Source of the DNA: Calliopum simillimum
Taxonomy: Eukaryota > Arthropoda > Insecta > Diptera > Lauxaniidae
Assembly (NCBI GenBank): GCA_951812925.1
Contig: OX638370.1
Coordinates: 1-64,000, forward strand
Reading direction: 5' to 3'
DNA length: 64,000 bases
A program made the translations under genes and the position numbers. This document shows, piece after piece, positions 48,301 through 57,437 of this stretch (its first letter is position 1; every line of letters starts with the position of its first letter). The notes beneath the pieces are model-generated. The model had not been told where the DNA came from. It did no database searches and worked only from the letters and a program-made list of their open reading frames with translations.

Positions 48301-51300
48301 GGACAATACTTTGAATAAAATATATTGTAACATTTTTCCACAATAAAGCATCAAATTTCACTAAAAAATTCCGGTTTTTAAGTTGTACACCCAATACAAT
48401 GAAGTTAATTATAGTGAATGTGATTGCTGACATTAGTTAAGTATTCGTAAATTTCAGCATGAGTGAGATCTTCAGTTACCCATTTGGGTTCAAATCCAGA
48501 AACTACAGTCTTGAGGCGAATGTTAGCTTCTCGATATCGCTTGCGAGACTGTTCTGGTTCTGCACCAGCAGCATCTTGAGTAGTAGCAAGACTTACCAAA
48601 GAATTTTGATTTTTAACAAAATAATGATAATTTAACACTTTAACCATTTTTGGCCCCTTTTTTATTTGGCCGCTATTTTTTGGCCCCTTTTTGTATTTGG
48701 CCCCTTTTTTTCTTTAGCCGCTTTTTTTTGGCCGCTATTTTTTGGCCCCTTTTTTTTGGCCGCTATTTTTTGGCCGTTTTTGAGTGGAACCCCTAATTTC
48801 AGCGAAATCGATTGTTACAAGCCTAGCAATTTCCCACTTGATTGAAACAAACACGACAATCTCCAAATTTCTTATCGAATTTGTTCATAAACCGCTTTGA
48901 GGATTTGATTCAAACTTGGTTTACATCCTCATCTAACTCTATTCTACAGAATTGCAAAACATATAGGGGGTTATCGTGAATCAAGATTCCCGGGGAATTT
49001 TCTTAAACTGCAATAGAGAATGCACGGCAGCCTGCGAAAATTCCCCGGGAATCTTGATTCACGATAACCCCCATAGTATACTAAATTCGTGTATATTCAG
49101 AGATACACGTTTTTGTTAGTTTTCACAAAATTGAAAAAAGTGGAGATTGTCGCCTTTGCTTCTATACCCCTCATAAGTAGTGTTTTGACGTTCAAACAAA
49201 ATCAGCATCACCAAACAGCTTACAAATAGGTAAACCGCTGGACTATTTTTAAATAAATTTTTTTTAAAGGTTTTGTTTGCTATACGCACAACTTTGCTTT
49301 TGTTAATTAAGTGGCTTATTCATTAACGTAGTTTACTTACCTCAGACCGCTTCGCTTTCAACCTTGCTTTAGAAGCATTTGTCATAGACGATGTACGGCT
49401 TAATCCGCCAGATATTGGTTCAGCACTTGAATAGCCAGAACTAATATCTTCAGAAGAACGTATACTGTAGCTAATGGGATTATATTTTCACTCACGAAAG
49501 AATAGTATATGTATGTACTTATTAGAGCGCCCACAAGATATATGAAATGTGCAAAGTTGTGAATTTGTTTGCTCCCCGTCCATTTCCTGAAATAAGAGGT
49601 CAAAAAACTAAGATCTCAATAAAAAATTTGGAATCGGTAGTGAAAAAAACCCAGCCGGTTTTCGATCAAAGGTCGAAAAATTGACTAAAAAAAGGCAAGT
49701 CGCTTTGACTGCCCGTTACTTGGAAACTGTTAATTTTTTCGTGATGTTTCCAAGACAACTTTTATAGAGAATGACTCGGTCAACATTACCTTCTTAGAAA
49801 GTTTTAGTCCGTAAATTAAAGTTGTTGCTATTTCAATACAAAAATTAAAATTTTTTAAGAAAATTTTCATGACTTTTTTTCTATAAATTGGTTTTTTGTA
49901 ATTTTTTAAAGGAGGAATATTTGTTCGGGAATTCTAATATTGCAGGAAATTAAATGTTGATTAATTTAACAAAAAAAAAAAAATTATTTAAAAATATTTA
50001 GTTTTAAGGTATGGAGCCGGTCTCAACGTTGGAAAAAAATAAGTATTTTAATTTTTTTCTTTTAGTCGCAACTTTATTGGATGCAAGAAAATGTATTGCT
50101 AGTTGTTATTGATTGCATCATTTAGAACTGCTTTTTGCCTTCAAAATGAGCTATGAAATAGGTTTGTGCGGTTTTCTTTCAAAAAGTTATGATCATTTTA
50201 AAATGACATCATGAAAGTTAAAAATCATGAGTGAATTCTCTATAGCAATTGCCATATTACTACATCTTTTATAATGTTATTTTAAAATGGTCATAACTTT
50301 TTAAAGAAAAATCATACAAGACCATTCTGTAACTCATTTTGAAGAAGAAGAACAGTACTGAATGACGCTTTTAATAGAAAACACCAAAACAATTTTGTGC
50401 GTGTTGTACACAACCTCAAAAATCGAGTTTTTTGAACATTAGGGGTGAGATATCTCACAAACCATAAGTGATACAGCAATTTCGCGTTCTATTCCGAAAT
50501 CAACATTAATAAATACATCTAAAATTACTATTTTGGTTTTGGTTTGTAGTCGTTTTTTTAAAATACCGTTTTTCGACCTCATTTTAAAAACCATGCCATG
50601 AACCGATTTTTAAAACTTTTTTTTCTTATTCAGTAAGTTTTAAGTTAGTTAACATTTAATTCTCTACAGCATAATATTTCCAGGACAAATATTCCGCTCT
50701 CTGAAATTTACAAAAAACCAATTTATAGAAAAAAAGTCATGAAAATTTTCTTAAAAAATTGAAATTTTTGTACCGAAACAGCAATAAATTTAATTTTTGG
50801 ACCAAAACTTTTTAAGAACATAATGTTGACATAGTTATGCTCTACAAAAGTTGTCTTGAAAATATGAAAAAATTAATAGTTTTGAAGTAACATACAGTCA
50901 AAGCGACTTGCCTTTTTTTATTAAATTTTTCGACCTTTGATCGAAAACCGGCTGGGTTTTTTCCACTACCGATTCCAAATTTTTTATTGAGATCTTAGTT
51001 TTCTGACCTCTAATTTCAGAAAATGGACGGGGAGCAAGCAAAATCAGAATTTTGCACATATGGGCGCTCTAATGTATATGAAGAAATAACACTTACCTTA
51101 AATCTCCAGAAGCTTTTGAACTCACATCCACTTCTGTAAAGTACATGCCTGTGGAATGACGAGTGCCTGAAGCTGAGCGCCCAAGTGCTGTCTGCATGCG
51201 TGGCCGTAAAATACGCTGTGGTGGATTCCTCTTGCAAACGTCATCGACCTTTAGATACGTTAAAAAAAGATTAAAAATTTGAGGCCTATACACATATTTC

Positions 51301-54300
51301 AATTGAAAAATACTTCGTCTTGTGTACGGTGTATATCAGGTTCAGATAAGTCGCTTAAACTGTAGCTGCGTCTAATAGTTTGAACTAAATTACCACCGCC
51401 CTGGAAAAATAAAATATCAGGAAACATACATAAATAAATATGTTTGCCAAATATACAAAAATTGCTTCGAAAGTAAAAAGATTTTAGTGTTTTGTCCTTA
51501 AATTTTAGCTGTTTATTAATATTGTTAAGGAGGCAAATTATAAAAAAGAACACATTTTATTATTACATACATACATAAATTATATTGAAAAAACTCACTT
51601 AGGCTGTTTATACGAGTAGGTACATTAATATCATATTGTGTATGAAAGATAAAACTATTCTGTTTGCATAATTGTGATAAAATTGATCCAAAATAGTTTT
51701 AGCAAAGCATGAATTAAGGAACCAAAAAATTTTATATCATAACTTAATTTTAAATGCAAGTCCTTTTCAACTTCTAACTAGAAAATTCGAGAGATCGATA
51801 GCTATGAGAATGTTAAACTCATTCGATATCCACTTCTACGTCCGGAGTGGGATCGCGTAGTTTTCGACGGCTTCGAACTCCACTAGTAACTGGGGGATCC
51901 CTATTAGTAATAGTGGAAATATTCTTTAATCTTTTCTTCTCAGAGGTAAGTTTGCTTGTTCGTGATTTAGTTTTTCGTTTTGGAGCACCACGGGAGCGAG
52001 CAGCGCCTATTTCACTGGGGCCTGGATTCGTAAATTCGTATGCAATTTCTTCTTCATTATTATCAGTTTCAATTAGCATTTGATCATCTTCCGAAAACTC
52101 AATATCATAAGATAAGCTACTAGCGACGGCATTAAGCGAACTAGAACGAGGCACATACATGGTTTCTTCGGCAGCAATGGCATCTAGCTCGTCTCTCCTT
52201 GCGATACGCGCATAAATTGCGTTGTCAGACTGAGATGTCGGCAGCGCTCGTTGATTGTTATTTGCATTTGAACTATACTGGATTGTCTGTTAGTGGCACA
52301 ACGTGAGTTATTTATTATGAAATTGCGATGATTGTGCATAAAAAAGAAAGAAAAACAAATAAAAGTGGAAATAAAATGTGTAGCTTAAAAAAAAACGTTA
52401 TGAAATATCAAATAAATCTACTTTAAGTTAAATCAATAAATAAAGTGTTAAGGTCTAAGAATTTTACATGACCATCAAGTATATGTACATATATCATAGA
52501 CATTCAGTTGTAGTTCCGCGAAATGGAAATGAAACTTAACTGTAAGCTATTAGTCAATCTAGAGAATTCAAAAAATAAAACACTTGTGTACTTCTCACGA
52601 TCCTAGCTATTACGTGTTGACTTAATTTTATCTTATTTAACGAAAATTTCCGAACTTTAAACTAAATTATCTTTTTGAACTACAGAATTCAAACTGTCAT
52701 AACTTCAATTCATAAAACTTTTTCGCGATTTTTTTTGCGTGGATTTTTTCCTTTATCCTATAGTTTCATAAAACTCAAATTTGAGCCCGGGCAAGATAAG
52801 AGCTCTTTTGTCACGACGCGTCACAAATGTAAAAACTAATGCAAGTTTTGTACCAAAAACCGATCTAAACTTATCAAAGCTTAAATAAAGAATAAACAAC
52901 ACTCAGTGCCTTTCGAATGTTTTACGAAAGCAATAATGTGAATGTATACGACGTAAGTACCGAAGGGACTGGAGGAGAAATTTTTAATTTTATTGAATGA
53001 ATATGATTCTAATATATGTACATTCTAAAATAGCATAAGGTAAAATAAGGCAGAATTTATAATAAAAATTAATTTTTATTACTCCACTACAACAAAGCGA
53101 TTCAATAATATAACAACATTTAAATTAAATAGCTTATAACATAAAACGGCGACAGTGTTTACCAAATTACAAAAAAAAACTTGATGAACTTTTTAAAAGA
53201 GATGATTTAGTTTATCTGACTAAAGCGTTTTCAAGCTGCAATAGTTTTTCTGCCTTAAAGTCTTATAATGTAATTTATTGATGAATATAAACTGATAAAA
53301 GCATTTATGAAGCTGCAAAATTCCTCTGACTCGAAATTTTGTTGTCTTTTTTTTCAATATGTTGACAAAAATATTAGTGTGTTATCAATAAAAGAATAGA
53401 CACCAATTTAATGAATACATAATTTGAGAAATTATGAAAATTAAATAATAACCTTTAAAGCGGTCTGCATAATAACATTGGTAGCATAGTTGACACCTTT
53501 TGAGCCAAGCTGCAGCACAGCAGAGTAACCACGCTCTTTTGCTTGATTAAGGTAGTCGTCGATTTCCTGGATTTTATAGCGTTAAATTTTACTTAATTTT
53601 TTAAAAATTTCAAAAACTATGCATACCTGTTCCCTTCGTGTGAGCATTGGATGTACGAATTTCCTATAAAGTGTAGAGCTTCCTTTTGTTGCTGGACTAA
53701 GCAACCATAAAACAATTATTACCTTTACTTCATAATAAAATGGAAACCAAGATAGGAATATATCAGTAAATGTTTCGGTGCATGTAAAAAATGCGTAAAC
53801 AATCCAGTACATCATCCATTTTACCTACAAAATAAGGACAAAACCATAGTATTTCGCGGTCGTAATCATCTATTTATAGCTTGAAGACAATCTTAATGCC
53901 GCCATTAGATTTTAATACAAATTTGGAAACACTTACATATTCTTTTACATTTTTGGTGCGGACAGCCTTGTATGAGGCATATGCTGGATATAAAGTGCCG
54001 AATGACAATCTGAAAGCAGGAAAAAGAAGAGTTTGTACACAAGTACGGGGTGAAATAAAAATTGCCAAAAGAAACATAATGCAGGCGGTGGTAAAGGAGA
54101 GACGTGGCAACGGCCAGTTTTGCACAGTTTCAAGAAATCTTCTTAGAGTTGTTAGTTTATGTACGACTTGGTGTATATCTTCTGTTTTTTCTGGGTCTCC
54201 AATATTTGTTTGTTCTGCAATACAAAAAGGCTCTTGTTTTTCATTCCAAAATTCTATTACTCCTTCGTTTTCAGCACTTGAAATACTTGTGTTTACAAAT

Positions 54301-54521
54301 GCTCGCCTGGGGTAGGCAATGTTTGAAAAAACGGCATAACTTTGAAGTGGAGAATCTTGTGAGAGTCGTCTGTGTGCTAAATTCATCTCTAAATTTCGTT
54401 GTCTTCGCTGTCGCTGCCACTCCATCGCCAATTGCACATTCTTATTCAATATTTCATCTTGGCCTGCACATTTTTCTGGGTGCTGTTGAAATCTAGTGTT
54501 TGTGACATAACTTCGCTGCAT
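42223..54521 (-). CDS. ReepA: ReepA-like gene (REEP1-4 ER-shaping protein), multi-exon
   Basis: Exons shared or core on the minus strand are 54521-53937, 53824-53627, 53566-53453, 51400-51314, 51248-51097 and 49470-49341, all with GT/AG borders and matching phases. The product contains the TB2/DP1/HVA22 hairpin domain: [57 protein letters not shown] and [23 protein letters not shown]1-4 proteins wedge the ER membrane, promote curvature and bind microtubules through the basic, disordered tail. Three alternative ends are visible: exon 52286-51819 (454 aa), exon 45343-44375 (744 aa) and exon 42321-42223 (454 aa). The N-terminal 171 residues precede an embedded acceptor at 54010, suggesting another promoter and first exon elsewhere. 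Introns contain large foldback elements. Confidence 0.9.
42322..44374. other. ReepA-like intron or 3' flank with repeats
   Basis: This stretch is AT-rich. At 43390-43916 four copies of tacccggataca (one inverted, at about 43399) punctuate two diverged direct repeats of about 157 bp (43428-43556 and 43583-43712) sharing tttcgaacc and tttattgcatttt words. I see no other gene; the 60-70-codon frames at 42594 and 43852 carry no recognisable features. Confidence 0.5.
43976..44068 (+). repeat. Interrupted CTCTA/CTCTG pentamer microsatellite
   Basis: Two runs of ctcta, ctctg and related pentamers (43976-44015 and 44035-44068) flank a short unique stretch containing catatgacag. It is simple-sequence DNA. 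Confidence 0.75.
44375..45343 (-). CDS. ReepA: ReepA-like long terminal exon (acidic/Ser-rich tail)
   Basis: An open frame of about 328 codons runs from 45361 to the stop at 44375. The AG at 45344-45345 (actttgaaaag) would start the exon at GAG in phase 0, matching exon 6, though its pyrimidine tract is poor and the acceptor is uncertain. The tail is disordered, with a proline cluster ([13 protein letters not shown]), an [17 protein letters not shown] basic patch and a FKNLKSNIF motif. It has no known domain. If spliced to exon 6 the protein is 744 residues. It could instead be a separate small gene starting at ATG 45361. Confidence 0.6.
   Translation of the reverse strand, partial: EELHNLYGNNFQYFVPCEDERLYYFPNRVMPLSVLNDFKDEVFVHNEKYFQSSDTESALEKHSSVKDNEKEKNTYELADENEMFESKKEIVRNDEILENNYTPTDKLNNSKLLIATSDQDNGNNNVTADGYSLNDRLSTKSIASDKIEYDDSENEEFMDTISITSSEVGLSPSQAHEFDDNKQSKCLVTDAIPISEGNFSESTYISSAQQHNTREQGSIGFRDHRFNEDNAQNKPKRFHNKGQAPAPPIIPPRPSRVENPKMYDNLSVHSSTNSSSRSSSPGDRKKAGIFKNLKSNIFRTEAKPTTDERKNSVASTHKETEI
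46564..47875. mobile_element. P1 palindrome, copy 2 (right end truncated)
   Basis: It is a near-identical relative of 37839-39189, starting gcccaggaaaataagac after TA (46562-46563). The arms meet at a loop near 47240 that is inverted relative to copy 1. The right arm stops at about 47875, some 30 nt short of the expected end, where mariner sequence begins. Confidence 0.85.
47880..48394 (+). pseudogene. Decayed mariner transposase (C-terminal half)
   Basis: It encodes [30 protein letters not shown] and, in the next frame, [18 protein letters not shown]: the last two catalytic aspartates of a D,D34D mariner transposase with exactly 34 residues between them. A 10-bp tandem duplication (aaaacaacgg near 48060) shifts the frame, and a TAA follows IRFT near 48184. 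The helix-turn-helix and first Asp are missing. The right terminal repeat probably ends near 48394 (aagttgtacaccc). It is inactive. Confidence 0.88.
48416..48647 (-). CDS. Unrecognised open frame inside the GGCC element
   Basis: This is an open minus-strand frame of about 75 codons; the informative part reads [20 protein letters not shown] and [20 protein letters not shown]. Its composition is protein-like and unlike the AT-rich DNA around it, so it may be a captured host exon or a relic of the element's own protein. A GTAAGT sits near its 5' side. No family is recognised and it does not join the ReepA exons in any clear way. Confidence 0.3.
48966..49072. repeat. Perfect 37-bp-arm hairpin
   Basis: The arms 48966-49002 and 49036-49072 are exact reverse complements (ggggg ttatcgtgaatcaagattcccggggaa...), with a 33-nt loop. 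Pairing decays beyond the Gs. It is a very young foldback or MITE, or a small hairpin-RNA source. It lies on the ReepA intron. Confidence 0.8.
49341..49470 (-). CDS. ReepA: ReepA-like exon 6
   Basis: This exon is 130 nt; together with exon 5 the pair restores phase 0. The acceptor aatcccattag is followed by a Ser-rich frame ([20 protein letters not shown], then [19 protein letters not shown]) and the donor GTAAGT at 49340. From here two terminal exons are available, at 45343 and 42321. Confidence 0.8.
49525..51069. mobile_element. TA-flanked 1.5-kb palindrome filling a ReepA intron
   Basis: gagcgcccac (49525) and its mirror gggcgctc (51069) are bordered by TA (49523-49524, 51070-51071). The arms of about 750 bp pair throughout (ttttcgatcaaaggtcgaaaaa with its reverse near 50936; gcaagtcgctttgactg with its reverse near 50900). 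The centre is near 50300. It occupies almost the whole intron between exon 5 (donor 51096) and exon 6 (acceptor 49471); without it the intron would be about 79 nt. A fragment of the same family lies at about 21040-21180. Confidence 0.85.
51097..51248 (-). CDS. ReepA: ReepA-like exon 5
   Basis: This exon is 152 nt (50 codons plus 2 nt). The acceptor ends tatctaaag and the donor is AAG|GTAAGT at 51096. The tail segment starts [20 protein letters not shown] and is basic. The giant palindrome begins only 25 nt beyond its donor. Confidence 0.8.
51314..51400 (-). CDS. ReepA: ReepA-like exon 4
   Basis: This exon has 29 codons in phase 0, between tatttttccag and GTATTT. It encodes [20 protein letters not shown] and PDIHRTQDE, a conserved [13 protein letters not shown] motif in insect REEP proteins that looks like a basophilic kinase site. 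Confidence 0.85.
51819..52286 (-). CDS. ReepA: ReepA-like alternative terminal exon (after exon 3)
   Basis: The acceptor ccactaacag is followed by 155 codons and a stop, in the phase left by exon 3. The encoded tail is disordered: an acidic stretch ([18 protein letters not shown]) followed by a basic one ([19 protein letters not shown]). This would give a 454-residue isoform lacking the downstream exons. Its position between exons 3 and 4 fits an alternative 3' end. Confidence 0.65.
   Translation of the reverse strand, partial: TIQYSSNANNNQRALPTSQSDNAIYARIARRDELDAIAAEETMYVPRSSSLNAVASSLSYDIEFSEDDQMLIETDNNEEEIAYEFTNPGPSEIGAARSRGAPKRKTKSRTSKLTSEKKRLKNISTITNRDPPVTSGVRSRRKLRDPTPDVEVDIE
52287..53452. 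other. ReepA-like intron 3 (or first part of it)
   Basis: AT-rich intronic sequence on the minus strand between exon 3 and the alternative terminal exon. No repeats or reading frames of note. Confidence 0.5.
53453..53566 (-). CDS. ReepA: ReepA-like exon 3
   Basis: This exon has 38 codons in phase 0, between aaaatccag and the donor GTTATT. It encodes [20 protein letters not shown] and [18 protein letters not shown], the amphipathic segment after the hairpin. From here splicing either enters the alternative terminal exon at 52286 or continues to 51400. Confidence 0.9.
53627..53824 (-). CDS. ReepA: ReepA-like exon 2 (REEP core)
   Basis: This exon has 66 codons in phase 0, between the acceptor ttattttgtag and the donor GTATGC. 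It encodes [20 protein letters not shown], the [12 protein letters not shown] segment and [17 protein letters not shown], the most conserved stretch of the family, with two hydrophobic hairpin segments. Confidence 0.92.
53937..54521 (-). CDS. ReepA: ReepA-like exon 1 (long N-terminus plus start of REEP domain)
   Basis: ATG at 54521 opens 195 codons and ends KNVKEY before the donor GTAAGT at 53936. Residues 1-140 are polar and unrecognised, 143-158 are hydrophobic ([14 protein letters not shown]), and 172-195 are the conserved start of the REEP hairpin. A strong acceptor (ctctttttcctgctttcag) lies inside the frame at 54010-54011, exactly where other REEP1-4 genes switch to a short MxSxxxSRLVV leader. 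Transcripts from a second first exon probably splice there. This long form reads straight through. Confidence 0.75.
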
Positions 54522-55863
54522 TTTTGCCTTGGTTGATGACAACAGTTCAACTGAATTGTTTTCAGAAGAAATTTACATATGTGGTAGCTATTAATTCTGA
54601 ATTTTTCAAGTTTTGAAATCCATATTGCTATAAAAACCAAATTCTTCTGTTGGCTAAAACGAACTGAAATACTAGAAACTTTTCTGCGCGTTGTTATTCG
54701 ATGTTCAAGAGGCATATGCTATTTTTAAAAATAATTTCAACATTTTCACAAGAGCTACATACTCTCTTGTATAATATCAATGAAATACACACTCTGAAAT
54801 TATTGTCCCATATGAGCAAGTTTTTGTGTTGACGTGAGAAAGCAGTTGTTCTATAAGAGCAAATAGCACTGATCACAAACATTTGCCACACTTGTGTAAA
54901 ATGTTGTAAATAAAACAAACAGCACTTTTTTCGCTGAAACTATATAAATAAATTTTAAGTCGATGAACTAACTAACCAGAAAAACACCCAAATAAATATT
55001 ATTGGCCAACTAGTTGCCCTATTTTTAATGCGTGCGTTCAAGTAAACGCATAAAAACAAAGTACATAAACATGTTCTTAATAACTTGCAAGCAAGTATTT
55101 TCCATTTAAAATGCTTTCAAAATGTTGGAGTTTAAAGGTTTGATATAAATATAATAGCATTTTATTTTTTACCAATGAAAAGAGCAGAAAGTCGTTTAAA
55201 AGTATAAAAATCAATCAATCAATGAAATTAACATTACTGTTTTTTTTCCTAATGTAGCAATTGTTGTTTTCCTAATATGGAAAAACACAAAACATACACA
55301 TAGTAGTGCATTAATTTTTTTGTGCAAACGAATATCGTAAATGTATACAAAAAACACAAAAAGTTACTTGAAGAACATGACTTATGTACGCTAGGTAATT
55401 GATAGAAAACATTCTAGTATGATATAAAATATGACTCATTTTTGGATATTTTGTTAAACATACGAGTCTTTTAAGATAAGTATATACAGTGACTTCCTCC
55501 TGCTTCGAGTTTTTTTATGAACGGTTTTGGAAGTCAATGTACATAAAAAAACAATTGTTGAAATTTCTTCCTAATAGTTAGTTTTTGTTTAGTGTTTTGC
55601 TTTAGCTTGGAATACTGTAACTATTAACGCATCATTTTAAACTAACGCTACATTTGCGACACACCTCAAATATATATAAGTCTTTTCTGCACCAGTAGTT
55701 TAAAAAACAAGTCCAACGCAAAAGCTTAGTGAAAATGTGCCATAAATTAGCTCACACACCAAATTCTTGGAAATGAAAAGAACAACCGAATATGGAAGTG
55801 CTTCCGGTGAAGAAATATTTTTTTTGGAAGGTCAGAAAAAGTATGTTAGTCAAAAGAATTATA
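54522..55863. other. 5' flank of the long ReepA-like transcript
   Basis: An in-frame stop at 54573-54575 closes the frame upstream of the chosen ATG. The region is AT-rich and probably holds the promoter and 5' UTR of the long isoform. The 73-codon frame at 55767 overlaps the foldback at 55864 and is not a gene. Confidence 0.4.
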
Positions 55864-56075
55864 ATATCGTCACCTCAAATGCAAAAAGGCGGAACATTAT
55901 TTTGAATTTTTTCAAAGGCGTTGCAAACAACGTCTTAAAACTCCAAATCTTTAAGATGTTAAAGCCAGTTTTGGCAAGTATTGCCTAAAATAAAATCGGT
56001 ATTAAGGATTTTTGCAACGTCTTTGAAAAAATTCAAAATAATGTTACGCCTTTTTGCATTTCAGGTGACGATATA
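55864..56075. mobile_element. 212-bp foldback with ~63-bp arms
   Basis: atatcgtcacctcaaatgc through ttttcaaaggcgttgcaaa (55864-55927) is the near-perfect inverse of 56011-56075. The loop is about 83 nt. AT-rich bases flank both ends. It is a small non-autonomous element. Confidence 0.8.
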
Positions 56076-56665
56076 TTATATATATTTTGTAGGTAGGTAC
56101 ATATTTGCAAAACTATTTTCTTTGGTAGGCCTTCAATTGTTATAAATTAATATGTTTACCACGAAATAGTGTTTTTAACTTAAAATTTATATAGTTGGAT
56201 ATCATTTTTTCGAATAAAGCGTAGCTATAACTTTTGCAAATATATTGTCAAGTTCACTTCTTAAAGAGATTCAAGATTTTTTGGTGAAACGGCACGTTGG
56301 AAAAGATTTTATTCGAATTCTGTTAAAAAAAAAAGGTGCAAGATATGGCTACATATTTAAATTAAGCTTATTTTTTAAGGGTTTATAAAAAATAGTTCGC
56401 TGAAAGAAAAATATTGAGCTGAAAGGAAGCATATATACATTTGTGTCGCCCAATTGCAGTACCAGTTAAAAAACAATACATTTTTTTGAGATATTGCCCC
56501 CTTTCGATTTCAATTCTGGATATCAAAATATATCATAGCGAAATCTCGATCCGATTAAGTTCAAATCAAAATCGAATGACATGATATGGGTGAATATCTC
56601 AAAATTTTTTGTTAACTGCTTCTTCAATTGGGTGACTCATATGTAGAAAAATTGGCTTAATGTTA

Positions 56666-57435
56666 CATGTCCGACTGTTGTTGTTTTTTTTGTTTTTTTT
56701 TTTGCCCAGATAGGGCTTTAAAAATTAGTCACATCAACAACAACAACAACAACCTCTGAGCGCATCTACTTTCGGAGATATAGCCATCGGAAGATCGGGA
56801 TATATCTTTTATAAAAATCGGTATATGTTGGGAACCCCTGGATGGATTTCAAAAATATTAATGTCATATGAAAGGTATTTTATCAGGCTATATAATCGCC
56901 CTACAAAGTTTTCCAATTTAAGTGATTGTTTTCGAGATATGACAATTTTTCAAAAAATGTGTTATTAAAGTTCCGAATTTGAAGAAAATTGATTTGGTCC
57001 ATTTTTGTTTTTTTCTATAAAAATTTATTAATGATGCAATTTCAGATACATAATGCATATCAAATGAAAGGAAATAAATTAGGCTTCCTAATTTAGTTAT
57101 TAAAATTATAGGTTAATAACACATTTTTTGGGAAAAATAACGGTTTTTTGCAAAAAAATGGGGTTAAATTTTGAAAAATTGTCATATCTCGAAAACTATC
57201 ACTCAAATTGAAAAGCTTTGCAGGGCAATTATATAGCCCAGTAAAATACCTTTCATATGACACCAATATCCAGGGGTTCCCAACTTATATCGATTTTTAT
57301 AAAAGATATATCCCGATCTTCCGATGGCTATATCTCCGAAAGTAGATGCGCTCAGAGGTTGTTGTTGTTGTAATTAATTCCCAGAGCCCTATTTGGGCAA
57401 AAAAAATAAAAAAAAAACAACAACAGTCGGACATG
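56666..57435. mobile_element. TA-flanked 770-bp palindrome
   Basis: catgtccgactgttgttg (56666) is mirrored by the right end (acaacagtcggacatg, ending 57435), with TA at 56664-56665 and 57436-57437. The arms share caacaacaac tracts, cctctgagcgcatctac, gatcgggatatatc and ggaacccctgg with their inverses. The centre is near 57050. No ORF. Confidence 0.85.
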
Positions 57436-57437
57436 TA

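Larger units (their letters stand above)
46332..48786. mobile_element. Inverted-repeat element with 'agcggccaaaaaat' arrays at both ends
   Basis: Both ends are tandem arrays of short units, gcggccaaaaaata and ggggccaaaaa, in inverted orientation (46340-46470 and 48648-48780). Pairing continues inward through ggttaaagtgttaaattatc. A nine-base direct repeat cctaatttc flanks it (46317-46325 and 48792-48800). A P1 palindrome and a mariner fragment have inserted inside. Confidence 0.7.
46037..49172. mobile_element. Outermost shell of a nested transposon stack in a ReepA intron
   Basis: ttataagaggggtatagac followed by aaggcgacaatctcca (46037-46073) is mirrored by tggagattgtcgccttt and ctatacccctcataa (49140-49172). 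Within lie a GGCC-repeat element (46332-48786), a P1 palindrome (46564-47875), a mariner remnant and a 37-bp perfect hairpin (48966-49072). This is at least four layers of insertion. Confidence 0.65.

Noticed and set aside
53881..54496. Two long plus-strand frames over ReepA exon 1
   Set aside because: They are antisense to conserved REEP coding sequence with matching splice sites on the minus strand.
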